DNA of 64,000 nt, from the NCBI RefSeq assembly GCF_024749285.1, contig NZ_CP087196.1, positions 5,084,001 to 5,148,000 on the forward strand. The letters are read 5' to 3'. Positions 18,280 through 28,066 of this stretch are shown here, piece after piece; the stretch's first letter is position 1; every line of letters starts with the position of its first letter. Made by a program: the position numbers and the translations under genes. Origin of the DNA: Pseudomonas sp. B21-015. Its GTDB lineage: Bacteria > Pseudomonadota > Gammaproteobacteria > Pseudomonadales > Pseudomonadaceae. Under the pieces are notes generated by a model that was given only the letters and a program-made list of their open reading frames with translations, did no database searches and was not told the DNA's origin.

Positions 18280-19086
18280 TCAATGAGCTGACAAAAACGC
18301 CAGCACTCGGTCGCTGAACGCAGCGCCGGCCTGGACGTTGGACAGGTGCGCGGCGTAGAACTCGGCGTACTCGGCGCCCCGCACGTGTTCCTGAATGAAA
18401 TGCCCACCGGACGGCGGCGTGACAGCGTCTTCAGTGCCGGCGATCACCAGCAGCGGCACCTGAATCGAGGCCAACTGATCGCGGAAGTCGGCATCGCGCA
18501 CCGCCGCGCAATTGGCTGCGTAACCTTCAGGTGAAGTCGCCGCGAGCATGTCGGTAATCTGCTTCGCCACTGCCGGATTGGCCTCGGAAAAATCTGGGGT
18601 GAACCAGCGCGCAATCGACGCATCGCGCAGGGCAACCATCGCCGCCGCGCCGTCACGCAGCACGGTTTCGATCCGTGGATTCCACACCGTCGGATCGCCG
18701 ATTTTTGCCGCGGTGTTGCACACGATCAGTTTGTTCAATCGCTGACCGGCATTGATCCCCAGCCACTGACCGATCAACCCGCCCATGGACAGACCACAGA
18801 AATGCGCGCGCTCGATGTGCAACGCATCCAGCAGCGCCAGCACGTCGCGGCCCAGTTGCTCGATGCTGTACGGCCCTGGTGTCACCAATGATTTGCCGTG
18901 ACCACGGGTGTCGAAACGCAGCACGCGAAAATGTTCGGTGAACGCCGGGATCTGCGCGTCCCACATGTGCAGGTCGGTGCCCAGTGAGTTGGACAACACC
19001 AGCACCGGCGCATCCGCCGGTCCATCGAGTTGCGGCCCTTGAATTTGGTAGTGCAGTTCGCCCTCGGCGAGTTGTACGAATGCCAC
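18280..19086 (-). CDS. pcaD: 3-oxoadipate enol-lactonase PcaD
   Basis: 268-residue alpha/beta hydrolase that opens beta-ketoadipate enol-lactone to beta-ketoadipate. The nucleophile Ser lies in the elbow FCGLSMGGLIGQWL; the acid is in AGTEDAVTPP and the base His in AAHLSNVQAG. The lid region carries RWFTPDFSEANP. It sits between pcaB (11 bases upstream) and pcaC (10 bases downstream) in the same operon. An AAGGAGA site precedes the ATG. Confidence 0.95.
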   Translation of the reverse strand: MAFVQLAEGELHYQIQGPQLDGPADAPVLVLSNSLGTDLHMWDAQIPAFTEHFRVLRFDTRGHGKSLVTPGPYSIEQLGRDVLALLDALHIERAHFCGLSMGGLIGQWLGINAGQRLNKLIVCNTAAKIGDPTVWNPRIETVLRDGAAAMVALRDASIARWFTPDFSEANPAVAKQITDMLAATSPEGYAANCAAVRDADFRDQLASIQVPLLVIAGTEDAVTPPSGGHFIQEHVRGAEYAEFYAAHLSNVQAGAAFSDRVLAFLSAH

Positions 19087-19097
19087 AGCAGTCTCCT

Positions 19098-20462
19098 TCA
19101 GGCTATCAACGCAAAATGTTCAGCCACCGCTCGCTCGACCCAGGTATGGGCCTGACCGAGGTAATGGGCGGGGTCCAACAGACGATCGAGTTCCGCGTCC
19201 GACAACTCGGCAGTCACCTGCGGCTCCTCGCCGAGTACCGCGCGCAGATGCCGTTGTTCAGCCACTGCGCGCTTGCAGCATTGCTCCAGCACATGGTGCG
19301 CGGTGTCGCGACCGACCCGTTGCGCCAGGACGATGCTCACGGCTTCGGCCAGCACCAGGCCTTGGGTCAGGTCGAGGTTGCGCGTCATGCGCATCGCGTC
19401 CACTTCCAGTCCGTCGGCCACCAACAGCGCTTGCTGCAGGCTGCCCGACACCAAACAGCAGATCTCCGGCAGGGTTTCCCATTCGGCATGCCACAGGCCC
19501 AGGCTGCGCTCGTGCTCCTGGGGCATAGCGCTGAACAAGGTCGAGAGCAAACCCGGCACCCGCGTCGCCGCACCGATCAGCACCGCCGCACCCACCGGGT
19601 TGCGTTTGTGCGGCATGGTCGAGGAACCGCCCTTGCCCGGCGCCGACGGTTCGAACACTTCGCCGGCTTCGGTCTGCATCAACAGGCTGATGTCGCGGCC
19701 GAGTTTGCCGAGGCTGCCGGCGATCAACCCCAGCACCGCGCCGAATTCCACCAGACGATCACGCTGGGTGTGCCAGGGTTGTTCCGGCAAGGTCAGTTGC
19801 AGTTCTGTGGCCAAGGCTTTGGCAATCGGCATCGCCTGCTCACCGAGCGCCGCGAGGGTGCCGGAGGCGCCACCGAATTGCAGCACCAGCAGGCGCGGTT
19901 TGAGTTCCAGCAGGCGCTGGCGACTGCGGGTCACCGCGCCCAGCCAACCGGCGATTTTCATGCCGAGGGTGACCGGCGTCGCGTGCTGCAACCAGGTGCG
20001 CCCGGCCAGCGGCGTGGCGACGTAACGCCAGGCCTGGGTGGCGAGGGTTTCCCCCAGTTGCGCCAGATCAGCTTCGATCAGTTCCAGTGCGCGGCGCAGT
20101 TGCAACACCAGGCCGGTGTCCATCACGTCCTGGCTGGTCGCGCCCAGATGCACGTAGCGCTCGGCTTCGGCATCGCTCCTGGCGATCTGCTTGCCCAGTG
20201 CCTTGACCAAAGGAATCGCCGAATTGCCCGCTGTGGCAATCGCCTCGCCGAGCGCGACGAAGTCGTAATGTTCAGCGAGGCAGGCCGCTTCGATAGACGC
20301 AACAGCCGTCTGCGGAATCAGGCCGACCCGCGCCTCGGCCCGGGCCAGTGCGGCTTCGAAATCAAGCATGGCCTGAACCCGGCCCTGATCGCAGAACACC
20401 TCACGCATGTCCCGTGCCGTGAAGTAGGCATCGAACAATTGATTGCCCGGTCGCTGGTTCAT
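19098..20462 (-). CDS. pcaB: 3-carboxy-cis,cis-muconate cycloisomerase PcaB
   Basis: 454-residue fumarase/aspartase superfamily member that lactonises 3-carboxymuconate. The superfamily signature is present as GSSTMPHKRNPVGA (catalytic Ser loop), with TSQD as the second conserved region and the N-terminal FDAYFTARDMREVFCD typical of bacterial PcaB. It follows pcaT by 45 bases and precedes pcaD. The helical bundle of this family forms a tetramer with shared active sites. Confidence 0.95.
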   Translation of the reverse strand: MNQRPGNQLFDAYFTARDMREVFCDQGRVQAMLDFEAALARAEARVGLIPQTAVASIEAACLAEHYDFVALGEAIATAGNSAIPLVKALGKQIARSDAEAERYVHLGATSQDVMDTGLVLQLRRALELIEADLAQLGETLATQAWRYVATPLAGRTWLQHATPVTLGMKIAGWLGAVTRSRQRLLELKPRLLVLQFGGASGTLAALGEQAMPIAKALATELQLTLPEQPWHTQRDRLVEFGAVLGLIAGSLGKLGRDISLLMQTEAGEVFEPSAPGKGGSSTMPHKRNPVGAAVLIGAATRVPGLLSTLFSAMPQEHERSLGLWHAEWETLPEICCLVSGSLQQALLVADGLEVDAMRMTRNLDLTQGLVLAEAVSIVLAQRVGRDTAHHVLEQCCKRAVAEQRHLRAVLGEEPQVTAELSDAELDRLLDPAHYLGQAHTWVERAVAEHFALIA

Positions 20463-20507
20463 AAACAGTCCTTGCAGGCGAGGGTCAGTGAGGCCCCCGC
20501 GTAAAGA

Positions 20508-21803
20508 TCAAAGGTCGTTTTGCAAATACTTCGCCTGTTTCGGCAGGCGCAAGCTGAACAGGAACGCGACCGCCATCATCACCGTCACGTACCAGTAGAA
20601 CGAGTTTTCCATGCCTCCGGCTTTAAGGCTCAGCGCCACATACTCCGCCGAACCGCCGAAAATTGCATTGGCCACCGCATACGCCAGACCGACGCCCAAG
20701 GCGCGCACCTCTGGCGGGAACATTTCGGCTTTCACCAGACCGCTGATCGAGGTGTAGAAACTCACGATCGCCAGCGCCAGAGTAATCAACACAAAGGCCA
20801 GGAACGGACTGCTGACACTTTTCAGGCTCAACAGGATCGGTACGGTGCACAACGTGCCGAGGGCGCCGAACCAGAGCATCGAATTGCGCCGGCCGATCTT
20901 GTCGGCGAGCATGCCGAAGAACGGTTGCACGCACATGTAAAGGAACAGCGCGCCGGTCATGATGTAGCTGGCGGTTTTGGCGTGCATGCCGGCGGTGTTC
21001 ACCAGGTACTTCTGCATGTACGTGGTGAAGGTGTAGAAAATCAGCGAGCCACCGGCGGTGTAGCCCAGCACGGTGATGAACGCAGCCTTGTGATCACGGA
21101 ACAGTGCACCGATGCTGCCGGCGTCTTTGTTTTCGCGCATTTCCTTGCTGCTGGTTTCCTTGAGCGCACGACGCAGGAACAACGAAACCAACGCAGCGGC
21201 CGCCCCGACCACGAACGGAATTCGCCAGCCATAGGCACGCAATTCATCCTCGCTGAGGAACTGTTGCAGGATCACCACCAGCGACACCGCCAGCAACTGC
21301 CCACCAATCAGCGTCACGTACTGGAACGACGCGAAGAACCCGCGCTGGCCCTTGAGGGCGACTTCGCTCATATAGGTGGCGGTGGTGCCGTATTCGCCGC
21401 CCACCGACAAGCCCTGCAGCAGGCGCGCGAACAGCAGCAGGATCGGCGCCCAGACACCGATGCTGTTGTAGGTCGGCAGGCAGGCAATGAGCAAAGAGCC
21501 GAAGCACATCATCAGAATCGAGATCAACATCGAATTCTTGCGTCCGTGTTTGTCCGCCAACCGACCGAAGATCCAGCCGCCGATGGGCCGCATCAGGAAC
21601 CCGGCAGCGAATACGCCCGCCGTGTTCACCAGCTGCACCGTGGGGTTGTCGGAGGGGAAAAACGCCGGTGCGAAATAGATCGCGCAGAAGGCGTAGACGT
21701 AAAAGTCGAACCACTCGACCAGATTGCCGGACGAGGCGCCGACAATCGCAAAGATCCTTTTGTTGCGTTCTTCACGGGTGTAGAGAGCTGTGAGAGTAGT
21801 CAT
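20508..21803 (-). CDS. pcaT: MHS-family dicarboxylate transporter PcaT
   Basis: 431 residues counted from the ATG at 21803 ([19 protein letters not shown]); an upstream frame extension has no support. It is a metabolite:H+ symporter of the MFS with the signature [19 protein letters not shown] and the loop motif [12 protein letters not shown]. In Pseudomonas putida, PcaT carries beta-ketoadipate and related dicarboxylates. The location upstream of pcaBDC fits this assignment better than an alpha-ketoglutarate permease, to which it is also similar. Confidence 0.88.
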   Translation of the reverse strand: MTTLTALYTREERNKRIFAIVGASSGNLVEWFDFYVYAFCAIYFAPAFFPSDNPTVQLVNTAGVFAAGFLMRPIGGWIFGRLADKHGRKNSMLISILMMCFGSLLIACLPTYNSIGVWAPILLLFARLLQGLSVGGEYGTTATYMSEVALKGQRGFFASFQYVTLIGGQLLAVSLVVILQQFLSEDELRAYGWRIPFVVGAAAALVSLFLRRALKETSSKEMRENKDAGSIGALFRDHKAAFITVLGYTAGGSLIFYTFTTYMQKYLVNTAGMHAKTASYIMTGALFLYMCVQPFFGMLADKIGRRNSMLWFGALGTLCTVPILLSLKSVSSPFLAFVLITLALAIVSFYTSISGLVKAEMFPPEVRALGVGLAYAVANAIFGGSAEYVALSLKAGGMENSFYWYVTVMMAVAFLFSLRLPKQAKYLQNDL

Positions 21804-21888
21804 TGTTTTTTTACTCTTCTGGGGACCGTGAGAGTCTAGACACATCTAGCAACAGTCCCGTTCCGCAAATGCATTAGCGACGCAGATC

Positions 21889-21984
21889 CCCTGTGGGAGC
21901 GAGCCTGCTCGCGAAAGCGGCGTATCAGTACCATCAATGCTGAATGACTCACCGCAATCGCGAGCAGGCTCGCTCCCACAGGGG
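21889..21984. repeat. REP pair, family B variant (GAGCCTGCTCGCGA)
   Basis: Inverted CTGTGGGAGCGAGCCTGCTC GCGA units around a 45-base spacer, between pcaG and pcaT. The inner dyad reads GAGCCTGCTC instead of GGGCTTGCCC. Confidence 0.9.
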
Positions 21985-21995
21985 GTTGGGTGTTC

Positions 21996-22562
21996 TCAAT
22001 AATCGAAGAACACCGTCTCCGCATCCGTCCCCTGCAAAATCACATTCCACTGATAAACACCCGCAGCATCCTGCTTCGCCAGCAACGTACTGCGGCGTTC
22101 GGCAGGCACGCACTCCAGCAGTGGATCCGCGACGTTGGCCGGTTCGCCATCAAAGTAAATCCGCGTCAGCAAGTGCTTCACCAACCCGCGAGCAAACACC
22201 AGCACCACCAGGTGTGGCGCCTGGGTCGAGCCCTTCAAGCCTTCCACCGTGCCCGGCTTGATCGTGGTGAAGCGGAAGCGCCCTTCTGCATCCACCGGCA
22301 CCCGACCAAACCCTTCGAAGTTCGGGTCCAGGGGTTTGTCCTGATCGTCTTCGGGATGGTCGTATTTGCCGGCGGCGTTGGCCTGCCAGACTTCCAGCAT
22401 GGCGTCGTTGACGAAGTCGCCATTGCCATCGACGACTTGCCCGGTGATCGCCACGCGCTCGCCAAGGGTTTGTGCAACGGTCAGGTCTTCGCGGTTCAGC
22501 CAGGTCAAGCCGATGTGGTAATACGGCCCGACGGTGTGGGACGTGGTCGCGTTCAGCGTCAT
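21996..22562 (-). CDS. pcaG: Protocatechuate 3,4-dioxygenase alpha subunit PcaG
   Basis: 188 residues from the ATG at 22562, which follows the pcaH stop by one base; GGAG lies 8 bases upstream. It is the structural alpha subunit of the intradiol dioxygenase, sharing the beta-sandwich fold with PcaH but without the iron ligand set. Typical stretches are SHTVGPYYHIGLTW and the C-terminal YQWNVILQGTDAETVFFDY. It forms alpha-beta protomers with PcaH that cleave protocatechuate to 3-carboxymuconate. Confidence 0.96.
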   Translation of the reverse strand: MTLNATTSHTVGPYYHIGLTWLNREDLTVAQTLGERVAITGQVVDGNGDFVNDAMLEVWQANAAGKYDHPEDDQDKPLDPNFEGFGRVPVDAEGRFRFTTIKPGTVEGLKGSTQAPHLVVLVFARGLVKHLLTRIYFDGEPANVADPLLECVPAERRSTLLAKQDAAGVYQWNVILQGTDAETVFFDY

Positions 22563-22563
22563 C

Positions 22564-23268
22564 TTATTTCTCCATCGGCGTGGCATCGCGGCCGCGCAAG
22601 ACGATGTCCCAGCGATAACCGAGGGCGTAGGAAGGAATGGTTTTTTCCAGGTCGAAACTGGCGATAAGGCGTTCTTTGGCGCTGGTATCGGGCACGCAGT
22701 TGTAGATCGGGTCGTAGGCCAGCAACGGGTCGCCCGGGAAATACATCTGGGTCACCAGGCGCGTCAGAATACTCGGCCCGAACAGTGAGAAATGGATGTG
22801 CGCCGGACGCCAGGCATTGTGGTGGTTGCCCCACGGATAGGCGCCTGGCTTGATGGTCTGGAACTGATACCAACCATCGGCGTCGGTCACGGTGCGGCCG
22901 GTGCCGGTGAAGTTCGGGTCCAGCGGCGCGTCGTGCAGGTCGCGGGCATGGTTGTAACGACCGGCGGCGTTGGCCTGCCAGATCTCCACCAGAATCCCCG
23001 GCACCGGCAGACCGTTTTCATCCAGCACACGGCCGTGGATGATGATCCGCTCACCCAACGGCTCGCCCGAGTGCTGGGCAGTCAGGTCGTTGTCCCGCTC
23101 CTGAATACGCTCGGCGCCGATGGTCGGCCCGGTGATTTCCGACAGCGAATGAGGCAAAAACACCAACGGCTTGGACGGCGAGCGAAGGTTGGTGGATTGA
23201 TAAGGAGGGTGCAGGTATTCCGGCTGAGTGCCCGCCTGTGGGCGACGGTAACCAGGTTTGTCAGTCAT
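22564..23268 (-). CDS. pcaH: Protocatechuate 3,4-dioxygenase beta subunit PcaH
   Basis: 234-residue catalytic subunit. The Fe(III) ligands of the family can be recognised: Tyr in AAGRYNHARD, Tyr in KPGAYPWGN, and two His in WRPAHIHFSLFG. It begins MTDKPGYRRPQAGTQPEYL with a GGAAAG site. Position immediately upstream of pcaG and 53 bases after pcaF indicates co-transcription with, or just behind, the pcaIJF genes. No pcaQ-type regulator gene is visible in the window. Confidence 0.96.
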   Translation of the reverse strand: MTDKPGYRRPQAGTQPEYLHPPYQSTNLRSPSKPLVFLPHSLSEITGPTIGAERIQERDNDLTAQHSGEPLGERIIIHGRVLDENGLPVPGILVEIWQANAAGRYNHARDLHDAPLDPNFTGTGRTVTDADGWYQFQTIKPGAYPWGNHHNAWRPAHIHFSLFGPSILTRLVTQMYFPGDPLLAYDPIYNCVPDTSAKERLIASFDLEKTIPSYALGYRWDIVLRGRDATPMEK

Positions 23269-23321
23269 TGCGCTTTCCTCTGTTCTTATTAGTCGACGCT
23301 ACTTATTCACAGCCAAGCGTG

Positions 23322-24524
23322 TCAGACCCGTTCAATCGCCAAGGCCAGCCCCTGGCCGACACCGACGCACATGGTCGCCAGACCTTTCTTGCCACCGGTT
23401 TTTTCCAGTTGATGCAGCGCAGTCAGAACAAGGCGTGCACCGCTCATGCCCAGCGGATGGCCCAAGGCAATGGCGCCACCGTTCGGGTTGACCTGGGCCG
23501 CGTCATCCGCCAATCCCAGTTCACGCAGCACGGCCAAACCCTGGCTGGCGAAAGCTTCGTTGAGTTCGATCACGTCGAAATCGCTGACCGCCAGGCCCAG
23601 ACGCTCGGTCAATTTACGCACCGCCGGCACCGGGCCGATGCCCATCACCCGTGGTGCGACTCCGGCGCTGGCCATGCCGAGCACTTTGGCGCGGGCCGTC
23701 AGGCCATGTTTCTTCACGGCTTCGGCCGAGGCCAGAATCAGCGCCGCCGCACCGTCATTCACACCGGAAGCATTACCGGCAGTGACGGTTTTGTCCGGGC
23801 CATTGACCGGTTTGAGTTTGGCCAGGGTGTCGAGCGTTGTGTCGGCACGCGGATGTTCGTCCTGGCTGACCACTGTTTCACCCTTCTTGTGGGCAATGCG
23901 CACTTCCACTATTTCTTCGGCGAAAAATCCTGCGGCTTGCGCGACGGCCGTGCGTTGTTGACTGCGCAGGGCGAAAGCGTCCTGATCCTCGCGAGAAACT
24001 TCGTAATCGTCGGCCACGTTATCGGCGGTCTGCGGCATCGCATCGACGCCATATTGGGCTTTCATCAACGGATTGATGAAGCGCCAACCGATGGTGGTGT
24101 CTTCCAGCTTCATGTTGCGTGAAAACGCCGCGTCGGCCTTGCCCATCACGAACGGTGCGCGGGACATCGACTCGACGCCGCCAGCAATCGCCAGCTCCAT
24201 CTCGCCGCTGGCGATGGCCCGAAACGCGGTGCCGATCGCATCCATGCCCGAAGCGCACAGCCGATTGAGGGTAACGCCCGGAATGGTTTCCGGCAGCCCC
24301 GCCAGCAACAACGCCATGCGTGCCACGTTGCGGTTGTCTTCGCCGGCCTGGTTGGCGCAGCCGAGGAACACCTCGTCCACCGCGCTCCAGTCCACCGACC
24401 GGTTGCGTTCCATCAGCGCTTTGATCGGCACGGCGGCCAAGTCATCAGCGCGGACCGCCGACAGGCCACCGCCGAAACGGCCGATGGGGGTGCGAATCGC
24501 GTCGCAGATATAAACGTCACGCAT
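23322..24524 (-). CDS. pcaF: Beta-ketoadipyl-CoA thiolase PcaF
   Basis: 400-residue thiolase that splits beta-ketoadipyl-CoA into succinyl-CoA and acetyl-CoA, the last step of the pathway. The acylated Cys is in [15 protein letters not shown], the His in [19 protein letters not shown], and the second Cys in [11 protein letters not shown]. The N-terminus [18 protein letters not shown] is typical of PcaF. The ATG overlaps the pcaJ stop (ATGA type), which couples translation. Confidence 0.96.
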   Translation of the reverse strand: MRDVYICDAIRTPIGRFGGGLSAVRADDLAAVPIKALMERNRSVDWSAVDEVFLGCANQAGEDNRNVARMALLLAGLPETIPGVTLNRLCASGMDAIGTAFRAIASGEMELAIAGGVESMSRAPFVMGKADAAFSRNMKLEDTTIGWRFINPLMKAQYGVDAMPQTADNVADDYEVSREDQDAFALRSQQRTAVAQAAGFFAEEIVEVRIAHKKGETVVSQDEHPRADTTLDTLAKLKPVNGPDKTVTAGNASGVNDGAAALILASAEAVKKHGLTARAKVLGMASAGVAPRVMGIGPVPAVRKLTERLGLAVSDFDVIELNEAFASQGLAVLRELGLADDAAQVNPNGGAIALGHPLGMSGARLVLTALHQLEKTGGKKGLATMCVGVGQGLALAIERV

Positions 24525-25303
24525 CAGGCTTCTCCGGGTGCTTGGCCGTGGGCCGCAGCGGTGCGGGCTTCCAGATCGCGCAGCGCGGTCAGCTCGACAT
24601 CGGTTGGCTCGGCGGTGTTTTCCACCTGATCGGCGAAGCGAATCGCCCAGCCGGTGGCCGCAATCACTTGCTCGCGGGTCACGCCTGGGTGCAGCGCGGT
24701 CACCACGAATTCATGAGTATCCGCTTCGGGTTCCATGATGCACAGGTCGGTAATAATGCCGACAGGACCGGCGCCCGGCAGGCCGAGACGCTTGCGTGAG
24801 TCCCCGCCCTCGCCATGGCCTACCGAGGTGATGAAATCGAGTTTGTCGACAAAGGAGCGCGCCGACTGCTTGAGGATGATCAGCACGCTCTTGGCGGAAC
24901 CGGCGATCTCCGGCGCGCCACCGGCACCCGGCAGGCGAACTTTCGGCTGATGGTAGTCGCCCACCACTGTGGTGTTGATGTTACCGAAGCGGTCGACTTG
25001 CGCGGCACCGAGAAAACCGACGTCGATACGCCCGCCCTGCAACCAGTAGCGAAAAATCTCACCGGTCGGGACGACGGTGTCGGCGGTTTCCGCCAGTTCA
25101 CCGTCACCGATCGACAGCGGCAATACACTCGGCTTGGCACCGATCGGACCCGATTCATAGATCAGGACTACATCCGGCGAGGAAGTCAGACGCGCCAGGT
25201 TGGCGGCTTTCGACGGCAGGCCGATGCCGACGAAACACACCGAACCGTTTTTCAGACGGCGGGCGGCGGCGACGGTCATCATTTCATTGGTGGTGTAAGT
25301 CAT
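24524..25303 (-). CDS. pcaJ: 3-oxoadipate CoA-transferase subunit B PcaJ
   Basis: 259-residue beta subunit. It carries the active-site Glu motif ESGPIGA (here [12 protein letters not shown]) of the family I CoA-transferases. It forms a heteromer with PcaI that transfers CoA from succinyl-CoA to beta-ketoadipate. The start overlaps the pcaI stop by one base (TAATG). Confidence 0.95.
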   Translation of the reverse strand: MTYTTNEMMTVAAARRLKNGSVCFVGIGLPSKAANLARLTSSPDVVLIYESGPIGAKPSVLPLSIGDGELAETADTVVPTGEIFRYWLQGGRIDVGFLGAAQVDRFGNINTTVVGDYHQPKVRLPGAGGAPEIAGSAKSVLIILKQSARSFVDKLDFITSVGHGEGGDSRKRLGLPGAGPVGIITDLCIMEPEADTHEFVVTALHPGVTREQVIAATGWAIRFADQVENTAEPTDVELTALRDLEARTAAAHGQAPGEA

Positions 25304-26160
25304 TACTTGGCCTCCGAAGCAGCGGCCAGCTTGGCCTGGAACTCACTGAAGTCAGCGCAACCGTGGATGTACTCGTTGATCCACGCGGTGAAGGTTTCAC
25401 GGTCGCGGGCAATCGGGTCCCAGGCCTGGTAGAAACGGTTGTCACGCTCGTTGTAGCCGTGAGCGTAGGACGGATGCGCGCCGCCAGGGACGTGGCAGAC
25501 CGCGCTCAAGGCCCAGGTCGGCAGCACACAGGAATTCATCGGTGCGTTGAGGTCGTCGACGATTTCTTCAACAGTGACGATGCAGCGCTTGGCGGCCAGC
25601 GCCGCTTCTTTCTGCACGCCGAGAATGCCCCAGAGCAGCACATTGCCTTGACGGTCGGCTTTCTGCGCGTGAATCACGGTGATGTCCGGGCGCACCGACG
25701 GCACCGCTGCCAGCACTTCGCCGGTGAACGGGCACGTGACGGTTTTGATCAGCGGGTTGACCTTCGGCAGGTCGGAACCGGCGTAGGCACGCAACACCGC
25801 GAACGGCAGGCCCGAAGCACCCGCGACGTAGGCATTGGCCAGGTCGGCATGGCTGTGCTCTTCGATTTCCAGCGCATGCGGCCACTGCTTCTCGACCGCA
25901 TCACGCAGACGGTGCAGCGAGCCCACGCCCGGGTTACCGCCCCAGGAGAAAATCAGCTTGCGAGCACAACCGGCACCGATCAATTGGTCGTAGATCAAGT
26001 CAGGCGTCATCCGCACCAGGGTCAGGTCTTTCTTGCCCTGGCGAATGATTTCGTGACCCGCCGCCGTAGGAATCAAGTGAGTGAAGCCTTCGAGCGCGAC
26101 GGTATCGCCGTCGTTGACGAACTGCTTCACCGCGTCATGCAGCGAAAGGATTTCAGCCAT
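25303..26160 (-). CDS. pcaI: 3-oxoadipate CoA-transferase subunit A PcaI
   Basis: 285 residues from the ATG at 26160 (MAEILSLHDAVKQFVNDGDT); GGGAG lies 8 bases upstream, and the longer frame to 26262 would run into the operator region. The glycine-rich CoA-binding loop is represented by SWGGNPGVGSLHRL. This is the first gene of pcaIJF. A GTTCG-N5-CGAAC dyad about 120 bases upstream is a likely PcaR site, so induction by beta-ketoadipate is expected. Confidence 0.94.
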   Translation of the reverse strand: MAEILSLHDAVKQFVNDGDTVALEGFTHLIPTAAGHEIIRQGKKDLTLVRMTPDLIYDQLIGAGCARKLIFSWGGNPGVGSLHRLRDAVEKQWPHALEIEEHSHADLANAYVAGASGLPFAVLRAYAGSDLPKVNPLIKTVTCPFTGEVLAAVPSVRPDITVIHAQKADRQGNVLLWGILGVQKEAALAAKRCIVTVEEIVDDLNAPMNSCVLPTWALSAVCHVPGGAHPSYAHGYNERDNRFYQAWDPIARDRETFTAWINEYIHGCADFSEFQAKLAAASEAK

Positions 26161-26265
26161 GGGGCAGGCTCCCGTTTTTTTATCAACCGACAGTGGTAGA
26201 AAAAGGCGCGATGCGCAGCGCCGGAATGACTGAAGATTAAGCCCCTGGAAAAACCCAAACAATCC

Positions 26266-26295
26266 GATAATCGACTAAGCGTTCGTTTATCGAAC
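26266..26295 (-). promoter_or_regulatory. Probable PcaR operator of pcaIJF
   Basis: GATAATCG (26266-26273) followed by the perfect dyad GTTCG-TTTAT-CGAAC (26281-26295). Both resemble the GTTCGATAAT-type sequence that PcaR recognises in Pseudomonas putida. Two more dyads of the same type precede pcaK and pcaR. Confidence 0.7.
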
Positions 26296-26326
26296 ATATT
26301 GTTGTCTGGCTATCGATCACTAAAAG

Positions 26327-26395
26327 CATCGCGGGCAAGCCCGCTCCCACAGGTTGATGCGCAATCCTTGCGGGAGCGGGCTTGCCCGCGATGGG
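26327..26395. repeat. REP pair, family B
   Basis: Inverted CATCGCGGGCAAGCCCGCTC and its complement with a short (about 20-base) spacer, between pcaK and the pcaI promoter. Confidence 0.9.
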
Positions 26396-26430
26396 GCCGG
26401 CAAACTCAACAACAATCTTGAAAGTTGTCC

Positions 26431-27777
26431 TCAGGTCGCGTCCGCATGACTGACCATGCCCTTGATCACCACCGCCGTGGTCGCCAACGCGGCCGGAATC
26501 ACCAGCGCCGTCAGCACCTGCTCGAAGTTCCAGCCCAGGCCCAGCAACGTTGCGCCCATCCACGCACCGAGGATCGCGCCGAAACGGCCAATCCCGAGCA
26601 TCCACGACACACCGGTCGCCCGCCCTTGAGTCGGGTAAAACCGCGCCGCCAGCGACGGCATCGCCGATTGCGCGCCGTTGACACACATCCCGGCCACCAG
26701 CACCAAGGTCGCCAGCAATGTGATGTTGCCCAGGCTCTGCCCTACCGCGTAGGCAAACACCCCGGCGAATAAGTAGAAAATGCCGATGACCTTGTGCGGA
26801 TTGAACCGGTCCATCGCCCAGCCCACACCCACTGCGCTCAACACCCCACCGAACTGGAACAGCGCACCAATGAATGCGGCCTGCTCCATGCTCGCGCCGC
26901 TGTCACGCATCAGCGTCGGCAGCCAACTGGTCAGCAGGTAAACGATCACCAGCCCCATGAAGTACGTCAGCCACAGCAACAACGTGCCGGTGCTGTAAGT
27001 GCCGGAGAAGATCACCGCAAACACATTGCGCGCCTTCACGGTTTTCTGTTCCGGCACACTGAAGCTCGAAGCCTGGGCCACCACCGTCGGGTCGATCGGC
27101 GCCAGGGCCTTGCGCACTTTGTCGGTGCCGCGATTGCGCACCACCAGGTAACGTGCCGATTCCGGCAACCAGAACAGCAATACGACGGCGAGGATCAGCG
27201 GCAGAATCCCGCCGATCATCAACAGACTGTGCCAGCCGAAGGCCGGAATCAGTTTGGCCGAGATGAACCCGCCCCCGGCCATGCCGAGGTTGAAGCCGCA
27301 GAACATGCTGGTCACCAGCAGGGACTTCTTGCGCTCCGGTGTGTATTCGGACAGCAGCGTGGTGGCGTTCGGCATGCCGGCGCCCAGGCCCAGGCCGGTG
27401 AGAAAGCGCAGTACCAGCAGTTGATCGACATTGGTGCTGTAGGCCGACGCCAGGCTGAACGCGCCGAACAACAGCACCGCGCCCACCAGTACGACTTTTC
27501 GCCCGAAGCGGTCAGCCAACGGGCCGGAACCCAAGGCACCAAAGACCATGCCGATCAGCGCCGCACTCATCACCGGACCGAGACTGGCGCGGTCGATGCC
27601 CCAGTCCTGGGACAGTGCCGGCGCGATAAAACCCATGGCCGCAGTGTCGAGGCCATCGAGGAAGACAATCAGGAAACACAGGATCACCACCCGCCATTGG
27701 TAGCGCGAAATGGGTTGAGCGTTAATGAAGGACTGCACGTCGAGGCAGTTTCCTACAGCAGACTGAGGCTGGTTCAT
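26431..27777 (-). CDS. pcaK: 4-hydroxybenzoate/protocatechuate transporter PcaK
   Basis: 448 residues from the ATG at 27777; a TTG 18 bases upstream is possible but less likely. It is an aromatic acid:H+ symporter of the MFS. The signature LDGLDTAAMGFIAPAL in TM1 contains the DGxD motif needed for aromatic acid transport, and GPLADRFGRKVV is the loop 2-3 motif. It takes up and senses 4-hydroxybenzoate. A perfect 12-bp inverted repeat at 28031-28062, between it and pcaR, suggests its own PcaR-controlled promoter. Confidence 0.94.
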   Translation of the reverse strand: MNQPQSAVGNCLDVQSFINAQPISRYQWRVVILCFLIVFLDGLDTAAMGFIAPALSQDWGIDRASLGPVMSAALIGMVFGALGSGPLADRFGRKVVLVGAVLLFGAFSLASAYSTNVDQLLVLRFLTGLGLGAGMPNATTLLSEYTPERKKSLLVTSMFCGFNLGMAGGGFISAKLIPAFGWHSLLMIGGILPLILAVVLLFWLPESARYLVVRNRGTDKVRKALAPIDPTVVAQASSFSVPEQKTVKARNVFAVIFSGTYSTGTLLLWLTYFMGLVIVYLLTSWLPTLMRDSGASMEQAAFIGALFQFGGVLSAVGVGWAMDRFNPHKVIGIFYLFAGVFAYAVGQSLGNITLLATLVLVAGMCVNGAQSAMPSLAARFYPTQGRATGVSWMLGIGRFGAILGAWMGATLLGLGWNFEQVLTALVIPAALATTAVVIKGMVSHADAT

Positions 27778-28030
27778 TATTTTTATCCCACGCAAAGAAC
27801 GCAGTCGAACAGGTGCCAGCCGAGGCTGACGCTGTCACAAGAAAAGGAGGTCGGGGATCAGGCGATTCGGTTTCGGCAGCTGAGCCGGAGGGAACAGCGG
27901 CAGTCGGGTAACGAGCGCATGATGATGCCTCTTCTCATTATTATTGGGCCGTGATCCGGCGACTGACTGAAGGCCAACAGTGCCGGATGACGCTGCCGCG
28001 ACATTAATGATCCAAGGGAAAGAGCGTCAA

Positions 28031-28062
28031 TTCGATAAACGCGACTCTGTGCGTTTATCGAA
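28031..28062 (-). promoter_or_regulatory. Perfect dyad upstream of pcaK, probable PcaR site
   Basis: TTCGATAAACGC and its exact complement GCGTTTATCGAA separated by GACTCTGT. It lies 4 bases past the pcaR stop and 250 bases before pcaK. It could double as a hairpin after pcaR, but there is no U run and the sequence matches the PcaR core. Confidence 0.68.
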
Positions 28063-28066
28063 CAGC